Positions 32,825-39,379 of a DNA stretch of 39,379 nucleotides are shown piece after piece. The stretch comes from CAYVTZ01 sp964454685. Lineage in GTDB: Bacteria; Bacillota; Clostridia; Christensenellales; Christensenellaceae. The position numbers and the translations under genes were made by a program. Below the pieces are notes generated by a model. That model was not told where the DNA came from, searched no databases, and saw only the letters and a list, made by a program, of their open reading frames with translations. Where the stretch lies: positions 1 to 39,379 of the forward strand of contig CAYVTZ010000028.1 in the NCBI GenBank assembly GCA_964454685.1. Reading direction: 5' to 3'. Within the stretch, counting starts at the first letter, position 1. Each line of letters opens with the position of its first letter.

Positions 32825-33598
32825 TTATACTCCGTTGAATTCCAATTTCATCAACTTTTTTGATGCAAAATGCAAAAACAGCAGCACGCAGATCGTTACA
32901 CTGCCCAAAATCGCCAGCATTACGCCAATCTGATAGCGAATTGCAAGATCCGGCGCCACCCCTGCCAAAATCTGACCCGTCATCATGCCGGGCAGCATCA
33001 CAATCCCCATGGATAGCATCGAGGTTATGGTTGGCAAAATGGCTGTGGTTAATGCCGCGTCCACACTCTGTTTGACGGCTGCTCCCCCGCTCGCCCCCAG
33101 CATCAGGGATTGTTCAATACGCGCACGGCTCTGCCCGAAGTCCTTAAGCAGCGCGTTCATGGAAAGCGCCACCCCCGTCATGGAATTTCCCACCACCATG
33201 CCGGCAATGCTTACAAAATAGCGCGTGTCATACCACGGTTGCACCCCCACCACCAGCCACAAAAAGTAAAGCATCACGACCGAGCAGCCCGCACACATGG
33301 CAATCGTCACGGGTCTGCGCAGCAGAGTGCGCATCTCCTTGGGCGCGCGTCGCACCACCGTCACAATCGCAAATGCCATCATACCGGCATAAATGCACAA
33401 TGTCAGCCAAATGTTGGTGTGAGCAAATGCCAGCGTCAGCAGATATCCCGCAATCAGCAGTTGCAGCGTCATTCGAATGGTGGCAATCACCAGTTGCTTG
33501 GATTGATCGATCTTGCGAATTTTGAAAATAATCAGCAATACCACCACAAACACGTAAGCCGCTAAAAGCTGCCATAGTGTAATCTCTACCGAACCCAT
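32825..33598 (-). CDS. fetB: FetB/UPF0014-type ABC exporter permease
   Basis: 257 residues with about seven membrane segments. The family's central helix-rich signature is seen in YFVSIAGMVVGNSMTGVALSMNAL, EQSLMLGASGGAAVKQSVDAAL, and MGIVMLPGMMTGQILAGVAP. The family (YbbM/FetB) works with FetA; in E. coli the pair is reported to raise iron export and resistance to oxidative stress. It overlaps the ATPase gene by 13 bases. The metal is not proven here. A TATAAT overlaps its stop codon and could drive the small gene downstream, but its -35 is poor. Confidence 0.86.
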   Translation of the reverse strand: MGSVEITLWQLLAAYVFVVVLLIIFKIRKIDQSKQLVIATIRMTLQLLIAGYLLTLAFAHTNIWLTLCIYAGMMAFAIVTVVRRAPKEMRTLLRRPVTIAMCAGCSVVMLYFLWLVVGVQPWYDTRYFVSIAGMVVGNSMTGVALSMNALLKDFGQSRARIEQSLMLGASGGAAVKQSVDAALTTAILPTITSMLSMGIVMLPGMMTGQILAGVAPDLAIRYQIGVMLAILGSVTICVLLFLHFASKKLMKLEFNGV

Positions 33599-34212
33599 TC
33601 AAACGCACCCCCTTCCGTCACCCGCAGCTGTGCATCACATCGCTCCGCCAGTTTTTCCGAGTGTGTCACGGTGATCAAGGTGCGCCCGCCTTCCTTCATC
33701 CAGCTTAAAATGTGTCCGATGACGGTCTCCTGCGTCTGCACATCCAGCGCCCCCGTCGGCTCATCCAGCAAATAAGTCTCACGTTCCAGCGCAAAGGCGC
33801 GCGCCAGTGCCAGACGCGCCTGTTCCCCGCCGGACAGCATCTTGGTCTCCGCCTCCAGCGGTACGTTCAGGCAGCATAATTCCAGCATACCCTTTAAAAA
33901 ATCAGCCGATGGTTTGGGTTGCGCACACAGCACAAATCCGATCTCCAAATTCTCCCGCACATTCCCTTCATACAGCACAGGGGTCTGCGGCACCATGCAC
34001 ACCCGCCGTCTCAGATCATGCAGCGCTCGAATTTCCTGACCGCCATACCAAACGCTGCCCGCATCCGGCAACACAATGCCGTCCAAAAGGCGCAAAAGCG
34101 TCGTCTTTCCCCCGCCCGAAGCGCCCGAAATGGCAGTGCTCCGCTGCGGCGCAAAAGTCAACGCTTCCAACCGTATGATATCCTTATATTGTAGGTTTTT
34201 CACTTCAAACAT
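33586..34212 (-). CDS. fetA: FetA-type ABC transporter ATPase
   Basis: 208 residues, one complete nucleotide-binding domain: Walker A GASGGGKTT (30-38), Q-loop PQTP (75-78), signature LSGGEQ (126-131), Walker B TYLLDEP (146-152) and the switch histidine in TVTHSE. The domain is compact, as in the FetA/YbbL group. Overlap with fetB implies coupled translation. The 11-base gap after the GtrA-like gene suggests one transcript from that gene's promoter. Confidence 0.88.
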   Translation of the reverse strand: MFEVKNLQYKDIIRLEALTFAPQRSTAISGASGGGKTTLLRLLDGIVLPDAGSVWYGGQEIRALHDLRRRVCMVPQTPVLYEGNVRENLEIGFVLCAQPKPSADFLKGMLELCCLNVPLEAETKMLSGGEQARLALARAFALERETYLLDEPTGALDVQTQETVIGHILSWMKEGGRTLITVTHSEKLAERCDAQLRVTEGGAFEWVR

Positions 34213-34223
34213 CGTATACTCGA

Positions 34224-35144
34224 TTATTTCAGCAATCCCGGAGTATCTTTAAACACCCAATCCCGTTGCAAGGTGAAGCTTGCCATAAAGATGACAAAAT
34301 CCACCACCACTTTGAGTCCGGTGTTCACCAAATCGTTTCCTCCCAGCAAATGGCCTAAGCCCCACACCAGCAGCCACGAAGCCGTCAACTGTCCCACCGA
34401 CAGGATTACAAAGCGCAGCACCGCGCCCGTCGGATGCGCCTGTGATCGAAACACTGCCCCTTTGTTGAGCAAATAGGTCACCAGTGAGCACAGCACGCGT
34501 GAAATGATCGTTGCATACAGCACCTTAAATTCGTCCGACATAGCCGCAAACAGCTTTTGCAGGAAGAAAAAGGACGCAATGTCTACAATGTATGAGATCA
34601 TCGCGGAAATACTAAACTTGATGAATACCGCATAAAGCTTCATGGACTTTGTTAGCACGCCAAATCCGGCCGGTGCCGGCGCCTTGACCTGCGTCTTGAC
34701 TTCCGTGATCTCAATTTGCGCGCTGCGCGCCTCCAGCACCATGTCTTGCAATAAGGAATGTTCCTTGGTCTTCATCTCGCAAAACAGCGCAAGCAGCTCT
34801 TCTCCAAACGCAAACAACCCAAACGAAGCATCCGATACCGAAACGGCCGAAAGAAATCCAAAAACCTTGTCCGGCAGCCCCGGCTTTTCTCCGGCGTGTG
34901 TTGCCACCAGAAGGCTTTCCTGAGATTGCTCCCAGCGCTCCGCCATCAGGCAGACATCGTCCTGCGTATAACCCTGCTTCAAATCCAGTAGAATACACGC
35001 CGTCGCCCCTTCCGCCTGTGCACGCATCAGCAATGGCAGCGCATGCGCATCATGGCGCACGTGCACAAACCCCCGCGCATGTAATTTACTGTCTATCTCA
35101 TCCTCGTGTCCGATGCACAGCACCGTAAATTTTGCGTATTCCAT
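34224..35144 (-). CDS. GtrA-family membrane protein with a decayed GT2-like N-terminus
   Basis: 306 residues. Residues about 170-300 are a GtrA domain with four membrane segments (FIKFSISAMISYIVDIASFFFLQ to VVDFVIFMASFTLQRDWVF); such proteins flip lipid-linked sugars. Residues 1-150 resemble the second half of a DPM1-like GT2 domain: VSDASFGLFAFGEELL matches the usual VSDTQTGLRAFP block, and EARSAQIEITEVKT the usual EAxxxGIxIxEVP. The DDGS loop is missing, and the DADGQH metal site reads LDLKQGY. It is probably a non-catalytic remnant. No ribosome binding site precedes the ATG; the promoter predicts a leaderless message. Confidence 0.83.
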   Translation of the reverse strand: MEYAKFTVLCIGHEDEIDSKLHARGFVHVRHDAHALPLLMRAQAEGATACILLDLKQGYTQDDVCLMAERWEQSQESLLVATHAGEKPGLPDKVFGFLSAVSVSDASFGLFAFGEELLALFCEMKTKEHSLLQDMVLEARSAQIEITEVKTQVKAPAPAGFGVLTKSMKLYAVFIKFSISAMISYIVDIASFFFLQKLFAAMSDEFKVLYATIISRVLCSLVTYLLNKGAVFRSQAHPTGAVLRFVILSVGQLTASWLLVWGLGHLLGGNDLVNTGLKVVVDFVIFMASFTLQRDWVFKDTPGLLK

Positions 35145-35150
35145 GCGGAT

Positions 35151-35179
35151 ATCATATCACTTTTTGCCCACGCACGCAA
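35151..35179 (-). promoter_or_regulatory. Promoter giving a leaderless GtrA transcript
   Basis: On the minus strand, TTGCGT (35174-35179), 17 bases, TATGAT (35151-35156). The -10 ends only 6 bases before the ATG at 35144, so transcription should begin at or next to the start codon. Confidence 0.65.
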
Positions 35180-35361
35180 GAGGATTGCACCCTATGCGTG
35201 TTGCATTGTACTGTGGTTTGCGCTTCTCCCTCCTTTGCCCTGCCGCTTCGTTCGTATCGCCCGCCGCCATCACAAATCCGGCGCAATGGCAACGCGCCTT
35301 CACCTCATTTCGCGGTGGTAGTCAGCCTCCGCAATATTTCGGTACTTGCGATGAAGCACTG

Positions 35362-35390
35362 TTGAATCCGCCCTCTTTTTGCGGTATACT
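35362..35390 (+). promoter_or_regulatory. Promoter of the 111-residue exported protein gene
   Basis: TTGAAT (35362-35367), 17 bases, TATACT (35385-35390). It lies about 47 bases before the start codon. Confidence 0.72.
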
Positions 35391-35436
35391 ATTGCAATGT
35401 ACCGTATGGCAAAAACGTTCCACAGGTGACCGGATC

Positions 35437-35772
35437 ATGAAGATATTGCGAAACATCTGCATCATATTCCTGCTCGTCATCGTGCTCACCCTGCTGTTTA
35501 GCAGCGGCGGACCGCTGGGCGGCAGCGTCGACCTTGCCGGTGCGGCAATCGCGTCTGTCATGCAGCAGCGCCCGTTTCCCTTAGAAGGGGGCGCATATGT
35601 CTCGCCCGCATCGCAAAAAGGTAAGTTTGCCGATCTGATGCTTGCGCAAGGCTGGCGTATCATCGCCACTACGGATACCACGCAAACGTTTGAAAAGGAC
35701 GATCAGCGCGTCTGCTACGCGCATCGGCCTGTGCTGGGCGGTTTTCTGCTCTTTGAGCTTGCCGCGCAATAA
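35437..35772 (+). CDS. Small hypothetical exported or membrane-anchored protein
   Basis: 111 residues. An uncleaved-looking hydrophobic N-terminus (4-24) is followed by a Gly/Ser-rich stretch and a small alpha/beta domain (about 45-111) with no motif I recognise. The ATG at 35437 is set by AGGTGA 7 bases upstream; a longer upstream frame crosses the promoter and is not coding. The next gene, a sugar kinase, starts 43 bases downstream, so they probably share a transcript. Confidence 0.65.
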   Translation: MKILRNICIIFLLVIVLTLLFSSGGPLGGSVDLAGAAIASVMQQRPFPLEGGAYVSPASQKGKFADLMLAQGWRIIATTDTTQTFEKDDQRVCYAHRPVLGGFLLFELAAQ

Positions 35773-35815
35773 TACAGTTTAAAATATACTTTTGATCGCG
35801 TTAAGGAGGCAACCC

Positions 35816-37300
35816 ATGCAGTTTTGTGGATTGGACGTCGGCACCACCGGCGTAAAGGCAGTGGTGTTTGATGCCACAGGAACCATCATCGCCAGCGAAT
35901 ATCGCGCCTATGACATGACTTTCAAGTCAGATGGCACCCGTTCGATGAGTCCGGCGGCAATGTGGACACAAACCAAGGCTGTACTACATTCAGTAGCACA
36001 GCAGACAAAAGGCGATATTGAAGCGATTTGTGTCAGTTCATTCGGTGAAGCATTTGTGGCGGTAGACCGGCAGGGCAACGACCTGTGCGAGGTCATGATC
36101 TATACCGATCGCCGCGGCGAGGCGGAGTATTTCGCGGCTATGGAGCACACTTCGGATCGAGAGATCGCTCAAATTTGCGGTCTGCCGCCTTCCCCAACCT
36201 ATTCCCTTTCCAAAATTCTATATCTAAAAGAAAACGAGCCGGAAACATTCCAGAAAACATACAAATTCCTGCTCATCGAAGATTACATCGGCTATCGCCT
36301 CAGCGGACTTTGCTTTGCGGATTATTCCGTGGCAACGCGTACCATGCTATTTGATATTCACAAGCGTGATTGGAGTGATCCGCTGTTGGAGCGCTTTGGC
36401 CTGAACCGCAGTTTGTTCGCGCAGCCGGTCATCAGCGGCAGTATCGTCGGCGAACTGCTTGATTCCGTGTCCGATGAGTTGGGTCTGCATCGCGGTGTAA
36501 AGCTGGTCGCAGGCGGGCACGATCAGACCATGAACGCGTTGGGCGCGGGCGCGGGTGAGCGCGTTGCCGTTTGCTCCCTTGGCACATCCGGCTGCTCCAC
36601 CCCTGTTTATAAGGGCGCGCTCTCCCCCGAAGTCATTTTAAGCACCAATCTGTGCTGCGAAAATGTTTGGGCGGACGATCTGTTCTGCACGTTGGCGTAC
36701 AACCCGTCTGCGGGGCTGCTGGTGCAATGGTTCTTCAGCGTCTTTGCCGCCGATCACGATGCGCCCCCCTATGCACTGTTCGAGCAAAATCTGCCTGCGT
36801 CCCCCAATAAAATCTTGATTCAACCATACCTCATGGGCAGCGGACCCATCTATATGGATCATCTGGATCGCTTCGCGCTGATCGGCGCAGATGTCGGTTC
36901 CACACGTTATGATATTTATCAATCCGTGCTGGATGCCCTCGCGTTCGATCAACGGCTCAGCTTCGAGGCTTTGCGCGCGAACGGCTTGGATTTAAGCGGT
37001 CTGATTTGTGTAGGCGGCGGCAGCGCAAGCGTCCCGTGGCTGCAAACAATGGCAGACATCCTGCAAACTCCTGTCTCTACACTCACCTGCAAAGAGGCAG
37101 GTGCTCTGGGCTGCGCCATTTCTTGCGCCGTTGCCTTGGGCGTGTTCTCCGACCACGCGCAAGCGCAGGCAGCTATGTCGCATGTTCGCAGCACGCTTCA
37201 GCCCAGTGTTGCCTATAAAGATTTTTACGATGAAAAATTCCTCATGCACCGTAAATTGCATGAGCAGGCAAAGGAGCTGTGCGCTTACATCTGCACTTGA
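35816..37300 (+). CDS. FGGY-family carbohydrate kinase, xylulokinase-like
   Basis: 494 residues. ATP-dependent sugar kinase with the actin-like fold: the N-terminal phosphate loop DVGTTGVKAV (7-16), catalytic aspartate in AGGHDQTMNALG (about 236), and the C-terminal ATP site GGGSASVPW (about 401-409). Substrate loops look closest to xylulokinase, but the sugar cannot be set from sequence alone and the length is normal for FGGY. AAGGAGG lies 6 bases before the ATG, which rules out the longer frame starting at 35792. No sugar transporter or isomerase gene adjoins it. A terminator follows, so the MFS gene is separate. Confidence 0.85.
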   Translation: MQFCGLDVGTTGVKAVVFDATGTIIASEYRAYDMTFKSDGTRSMSPAAMWTQTKAVLHSVAQQTKGDIEAICVSSFGEAFVAVDRQGNDLCEVMIYTDRRGEAEYFAAMEHTSDREIAQICGLPPSPTYSLSKILYLKENEPETFQKTYKFLLIEDYIGYRLSGLCFADYSVATRTMLFDIHKRDWSDPLLERFGLNRSLFAQPVISGSIVGELLDSVSDELGLHRGVKLVAGGHDQTMNALGAGAGERVAVCSLGTSGCSTPVYKGALSPEVILSTNLCCENVWADDLFCTLAYNPSAGLLVQWFFSVFAADHDAPPYALFEQNLPASPNKILIQPYLMGSGPIYMDHLDRFALIGADVGSTRYDIYQSVLDALAFDQRLSFEALRANGLDLSGLICVGGGSASVPWLQTMADILQTPVSTLTCKEAGALGCAISCAVALGVFSDHAQAQAAMSHVRSTLQPSVAYKDFYDEKFLMHRKLHEQAKELCAYICT

Positions 37301-37376
37301 TATTTTGCTCCTTCGGCAAGGTCTCCGTTTCCAAGATACATAGCTCCAAACGGTTTTTACCGGATCGTTGCCGCCG

Positions 37377-37414
37377 AGTGTGCCTTGTGCTTCTGCACCG
37401 GGCGCACTTTTTTT
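37377..37414 (+). terminator. Terminator of the sugar kinase gene
   Basis: AGTGTGCC and GGCGCACT pair with one T-G wobble, with a nested GTGC/GCAC stem, followed by seven T. Confidence 0.85.
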
Positions 37415-37441
37415 AATCCCTCCCCGCCCGCTAGCCAAAGG

Positions 37442-37470
37442 TTGACACTTCTTTACCGCACTCGTATAAT
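37442..37470 (+). promoter_or_regulatory. Perfect-consensus SigA promoter of the MFS gene
   Basis: TTGACA (37442-37447), exactly 17 bases, TATAAT (37465-37470). Confidence 0.92.
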
Positions 37471-37513
37471 ATTTTCTGTTGCGTCATAGCACCGCCAACA
37501 GAAAGGGAATCGC

Positions 37514-38698
37514 ATGGAAACCAGTCTTGACCAAAAAATCGTACGCCGCAACGTTCTCGTCATCAGCATCGCTTCGGCATTGATCTGGATGTCAATGTAT
37601 TCTTATGTTCCAACCCTGCCGGACTACGCCACGGCGCTGGGCGCAAGCGCAACGCTGGTGGGCATCATCGGCGGAGCATACGGCATACTTCAAATCGTTT
37701 TGCGTATCCCGCTTGGCATCATCGCAGATAAAACGGGTCGGGATAAACTGTTGCTGATCGTCGGATTCATTGTTCTGGCAATCGCTTCCCTGATCTTTAT
37801 TTTTTCCAAGGACGCTTATACGCTTGTGCTTGCCCGCGGGGTTGCCGGCGCAGCAGCGGCATGGTGGGTGATTTTATCCGCTACGTTCGCCAAGTATCAT
37901 ACCACGGAAAAGCAGGTCAAGGCGCAAGGCGCGTTGGGAGCCGCCGCCAATCTGGGTAAGGTTGCGGCATGTGTGCTGGGCGGGTTATTCGCGCAGTATT
38001 TTGGCGCGATCGCACCCTTTTACATTGCATTTGTGGTCGCCATCGGCGGCATCATTTGCGTGTTGTTTTTCAAAACGCCCCCCAAAGCCGAGCGGCGGGA
38101 ACCGGTGTCGGTCAAAACACTGCTGGCGCTACTCAAACTAAAAGACCTCGTGGTGTTTTCCATCATTTGTCTGCTGGCGCAGCTTTTGTGTTTTGCCATC
38201 CCCAGCTATTTCATGTCCATCTCCGCAAGAGATCTGGGCGCGGACAGCCTGACCATTGGTACTCTCACCGCCTTTTATTTCGGTATTTCCAGCATCGCTT
38301 CCCTGTTTGTGGGCACGCGGCTCTACAAGAAAATCGGCGGCATCAAAAGCGTCGTGCTTTCCTTTGTGGCAGGTGCAATTTCCTGCATCCCGATGTTTTA
38401 CACCGTCAATATCCCGCTGCTGTTCGTCATGCAAGGATTATCGGGCATCTGCTACGGCATTGCCGTCGCGGCGCTTGCGGGCTTCGTGATACTCAGCGTT
38501 CCGCCTGCCATGCGAGGCGCGGCAACGGGCATCTTCCAATCCATATTTGGCATCGGCATCTTTGCAGGGCCTTTCATCACCGGGTTGGTGCTGGATCATC
38601 TGTCCTTCGCCGCCGCATACTGGATCATCTGTGCCATTTCCGTCGCCGCTGCCATACTCAGCGCAACGCTGATTCCCAAAAAATATGATAAAATGTAA
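37514..38698 (+). CDS. MFS transporter
   Basis: 394 residues, twelve predicted membrane segments in two halves of six. The major-facilitator loop 2-3 motif is present as GIIADKTGRDKLL (about 74-86). The sequence resembles sugar- or drug-efflux members of 12-segment type, with an aromatic first segment, but no substrate group can be assigned. AAAGGGA precedes the ATG. It has its own consensus promoter and would be expressed strongly unless repressed; no operator is evident. Confidence 0.87.
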   Translation: METSLDQKIVRRNVLVISIASALIWMSMYSYVPTLPDYATALGASATLVGIIGGAYGILQIVLRIPLGIIADKTGRDKLLLIVGFIVLAIASLIFIFSKDAYTLVLARGVAGAAAAWWVILSATFAKYHTTEKQVKAQGALGAAANLGKVAACVLGGLFAQYFGAIAPFYIAFVVAIGGIICVLFFKTPPKAERREPVSVKTLLALLKLKDLVVFSIICLLAQLLCFAIPSYFMSISARDLGADSLTIGTLTAFYFGISSIASLFVGTRLYKKIGGIKSVVLSFVAGAISCIPMFYTVNIPLLFVMQGLSGICYGIAVAALAGFVILSVPPAMRGAATGIFQSIFGIGIFAGPFITGLVLDHLSFAAAYWIICAISVAAAILSATLIPKKYDKM

Positions 38699-38764
38699 CA
38701 AATCCTGTTTACCCACAGCTCTTTTGCCGTATCAATAATATATTAAATCGGGGAGGTTGTTATT

Positions 38765-39352
38765 ATGTCTAAAAAAACCGGAATTTCAAAAGATTACTTT
38801 CCATTGATTATTGCTATCATCCTGATTGCGGTCGGCTTGCTGCTTTTGTTCCAGCCTGCTGAAATGATGGCGACCATTATATGGATTCTTGGCATCGCTA
38901 TGTTGGTGTTTGGCGTCATCGGTCTGATTGCCGGCATCGCCAAAAAGAAAAAAGGCGAAGCCGAGGTCAGCGTTGTTATGCCTGTTGTAATGATTATCAT
39001 TGGCGCAATCATCATGATCTTCAATCAGCAACTTGCGGCATACATCCTGCCTCTTGCCGTAGGCGCATGGGCAATCGTCGCAGGTGTCATGGGCATTTCC
39101 AACGGTCTCAAGGTTCAAAAATTCGGCTCCCCCTCGTGGAAGTTCCTCGTCATCATCGGCGTGGTGCAAATCGTGGTCGGCGTCATCATACTCGGTACCA
39201 TTTTCGGTTCAGACGGCAGTGGCGTAGGCTTATTGCTCGGCATTCTGCTGCTGGTATTCGGCATCTTAAATCTGGTGGACTGGGCCACGTTCAATACCGC
39301 GAAGCGTAAACACTTGAGTGAATCAGAAAGACTAACTATTAAAAGTCAATAG
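38765..39352 (+). CDS. DUF308/HdeD-like membrane protein
   Basis: 195 residues with six membrane segments in three pairs, typical of the HdeD-like DUF308 family (acid-stress-linked in E. coli, otherwise poorly known). The short loops carry KKKK between pairs, and the C-terminus is charged (AKRKHLSESERLTIKSQ). GGGGAGG lies 8 bases before the ATG. It starts 66 bases after the MFS gene; a weak TTTACC/TATCAA pair in that gap might be a promoter. The last 27 bases of the window hold nothing recognisable. Confidence 0.86.
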   Translation: MSKKTGISKDYFPLIIAIILIAVGLLLLFQPAEMMATIIWILGIAMLVFGVIGLIAGIAKKKKGEAEVSVVMPVVMIIIGAIIMIFNQQLAAYILPLAVGAWAIVAGVMGISNGLKVQKFGSPSWKFLVIIGVVQIVVGVIILGTIFGSDGSGVGLLLGILLLVFGILNLVDWATFNTAKRKHLSESERLTIKSQ

Positions 39353-39379
39353 TCAAAAGAAAAAAATACGAGAACGAAC

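Noticed and set aside
32447..32838. Other short frames on both strands between trxA and fetB
   Set aside because: Apart from the 31-residue peptide none has a ribosome binding site or a plausible composition.

Overview
The window looks like chromosomal DNA from a member of the Bacillota, most likely class Clostridia. The evidence is the gene order purR-spoVG-glmU-pth-mfd (a block shared with Bacillus, here without yabJ and prs), strong Shine-Dalgarno sites, SigA-type promoters, an acetyl-CoA-type MetA, LytTR/DUF3021 pairs, and Big_2, GLUG and GBS-Bsp-like surface proteins. I cannot name a genus. I see no rRNA, tRNA, CRISPR array, prophage or complete insertion sequence.

Layout. 1-7017 (minus strand): mfd (cut off by the window edge), pth, glmU, spoVG and purR. 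7318-9908 (plus): corA, behind a leader that can fold in two ways, and murA. 9909-10556: a non-coding stretch with a terminator, a cluster of DnaA-box-like sites and two palindromes. 10557-15300 (plus): two exported proteins, a Big_2/GLUG protein with an exact tandem domain duplication and a fibronectin-III-like protein. 15560-19103: a sulfur amino-acid block, with metA-cysK-membrane protein (minus) divergent from cysE (plus) across an 18-bp palindrome. 19332-23674 (plus): a membrane-anchored PQQ-type beta-propeller protein and a sigma factor coupled to a DUF4179-like partner.

23819-27046 (minus) is the most unusual part. Two LytTR-regulator/DUF3021 gene pairs flank a CPBP-family membrane protease gene and a roughly 315-bp non-coding element made of consecutive hairpins. 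The promoters of the second LytTR gene and of the CPBP gene share a 19-bp identical block at the same distance upstream of the -35. The block contains a 9-bp motif that recurs as 9-N12-9, the geometry expected for a LytTR operator. I read this as one small autoregulated circuit that has not only its two regulators but also a structured element inside it.

27270-30385 (minus): a two-headed peptidoglycan hydrolase (amidase plus glucosaminidase) and a GerMN lipoprotein. 30600-31943 (plus): a glycosyltransferase. 32124-35144 (minus): thioredoxin, a 31-residue membrane peptide, a FetAB-type ABC exporter, and a GtrA protein whose N-terminus looks like a decayed GT2 domain and whose transcript appears leaderless. 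35437-39352 (plus): a small exported protein, an FGGY sugar kinase, an MFS transporter and a DUF308/HdeD-like membrane protein. Most start sites were chosen from ribosome binding sites, and many are shorter than the longest open frame.
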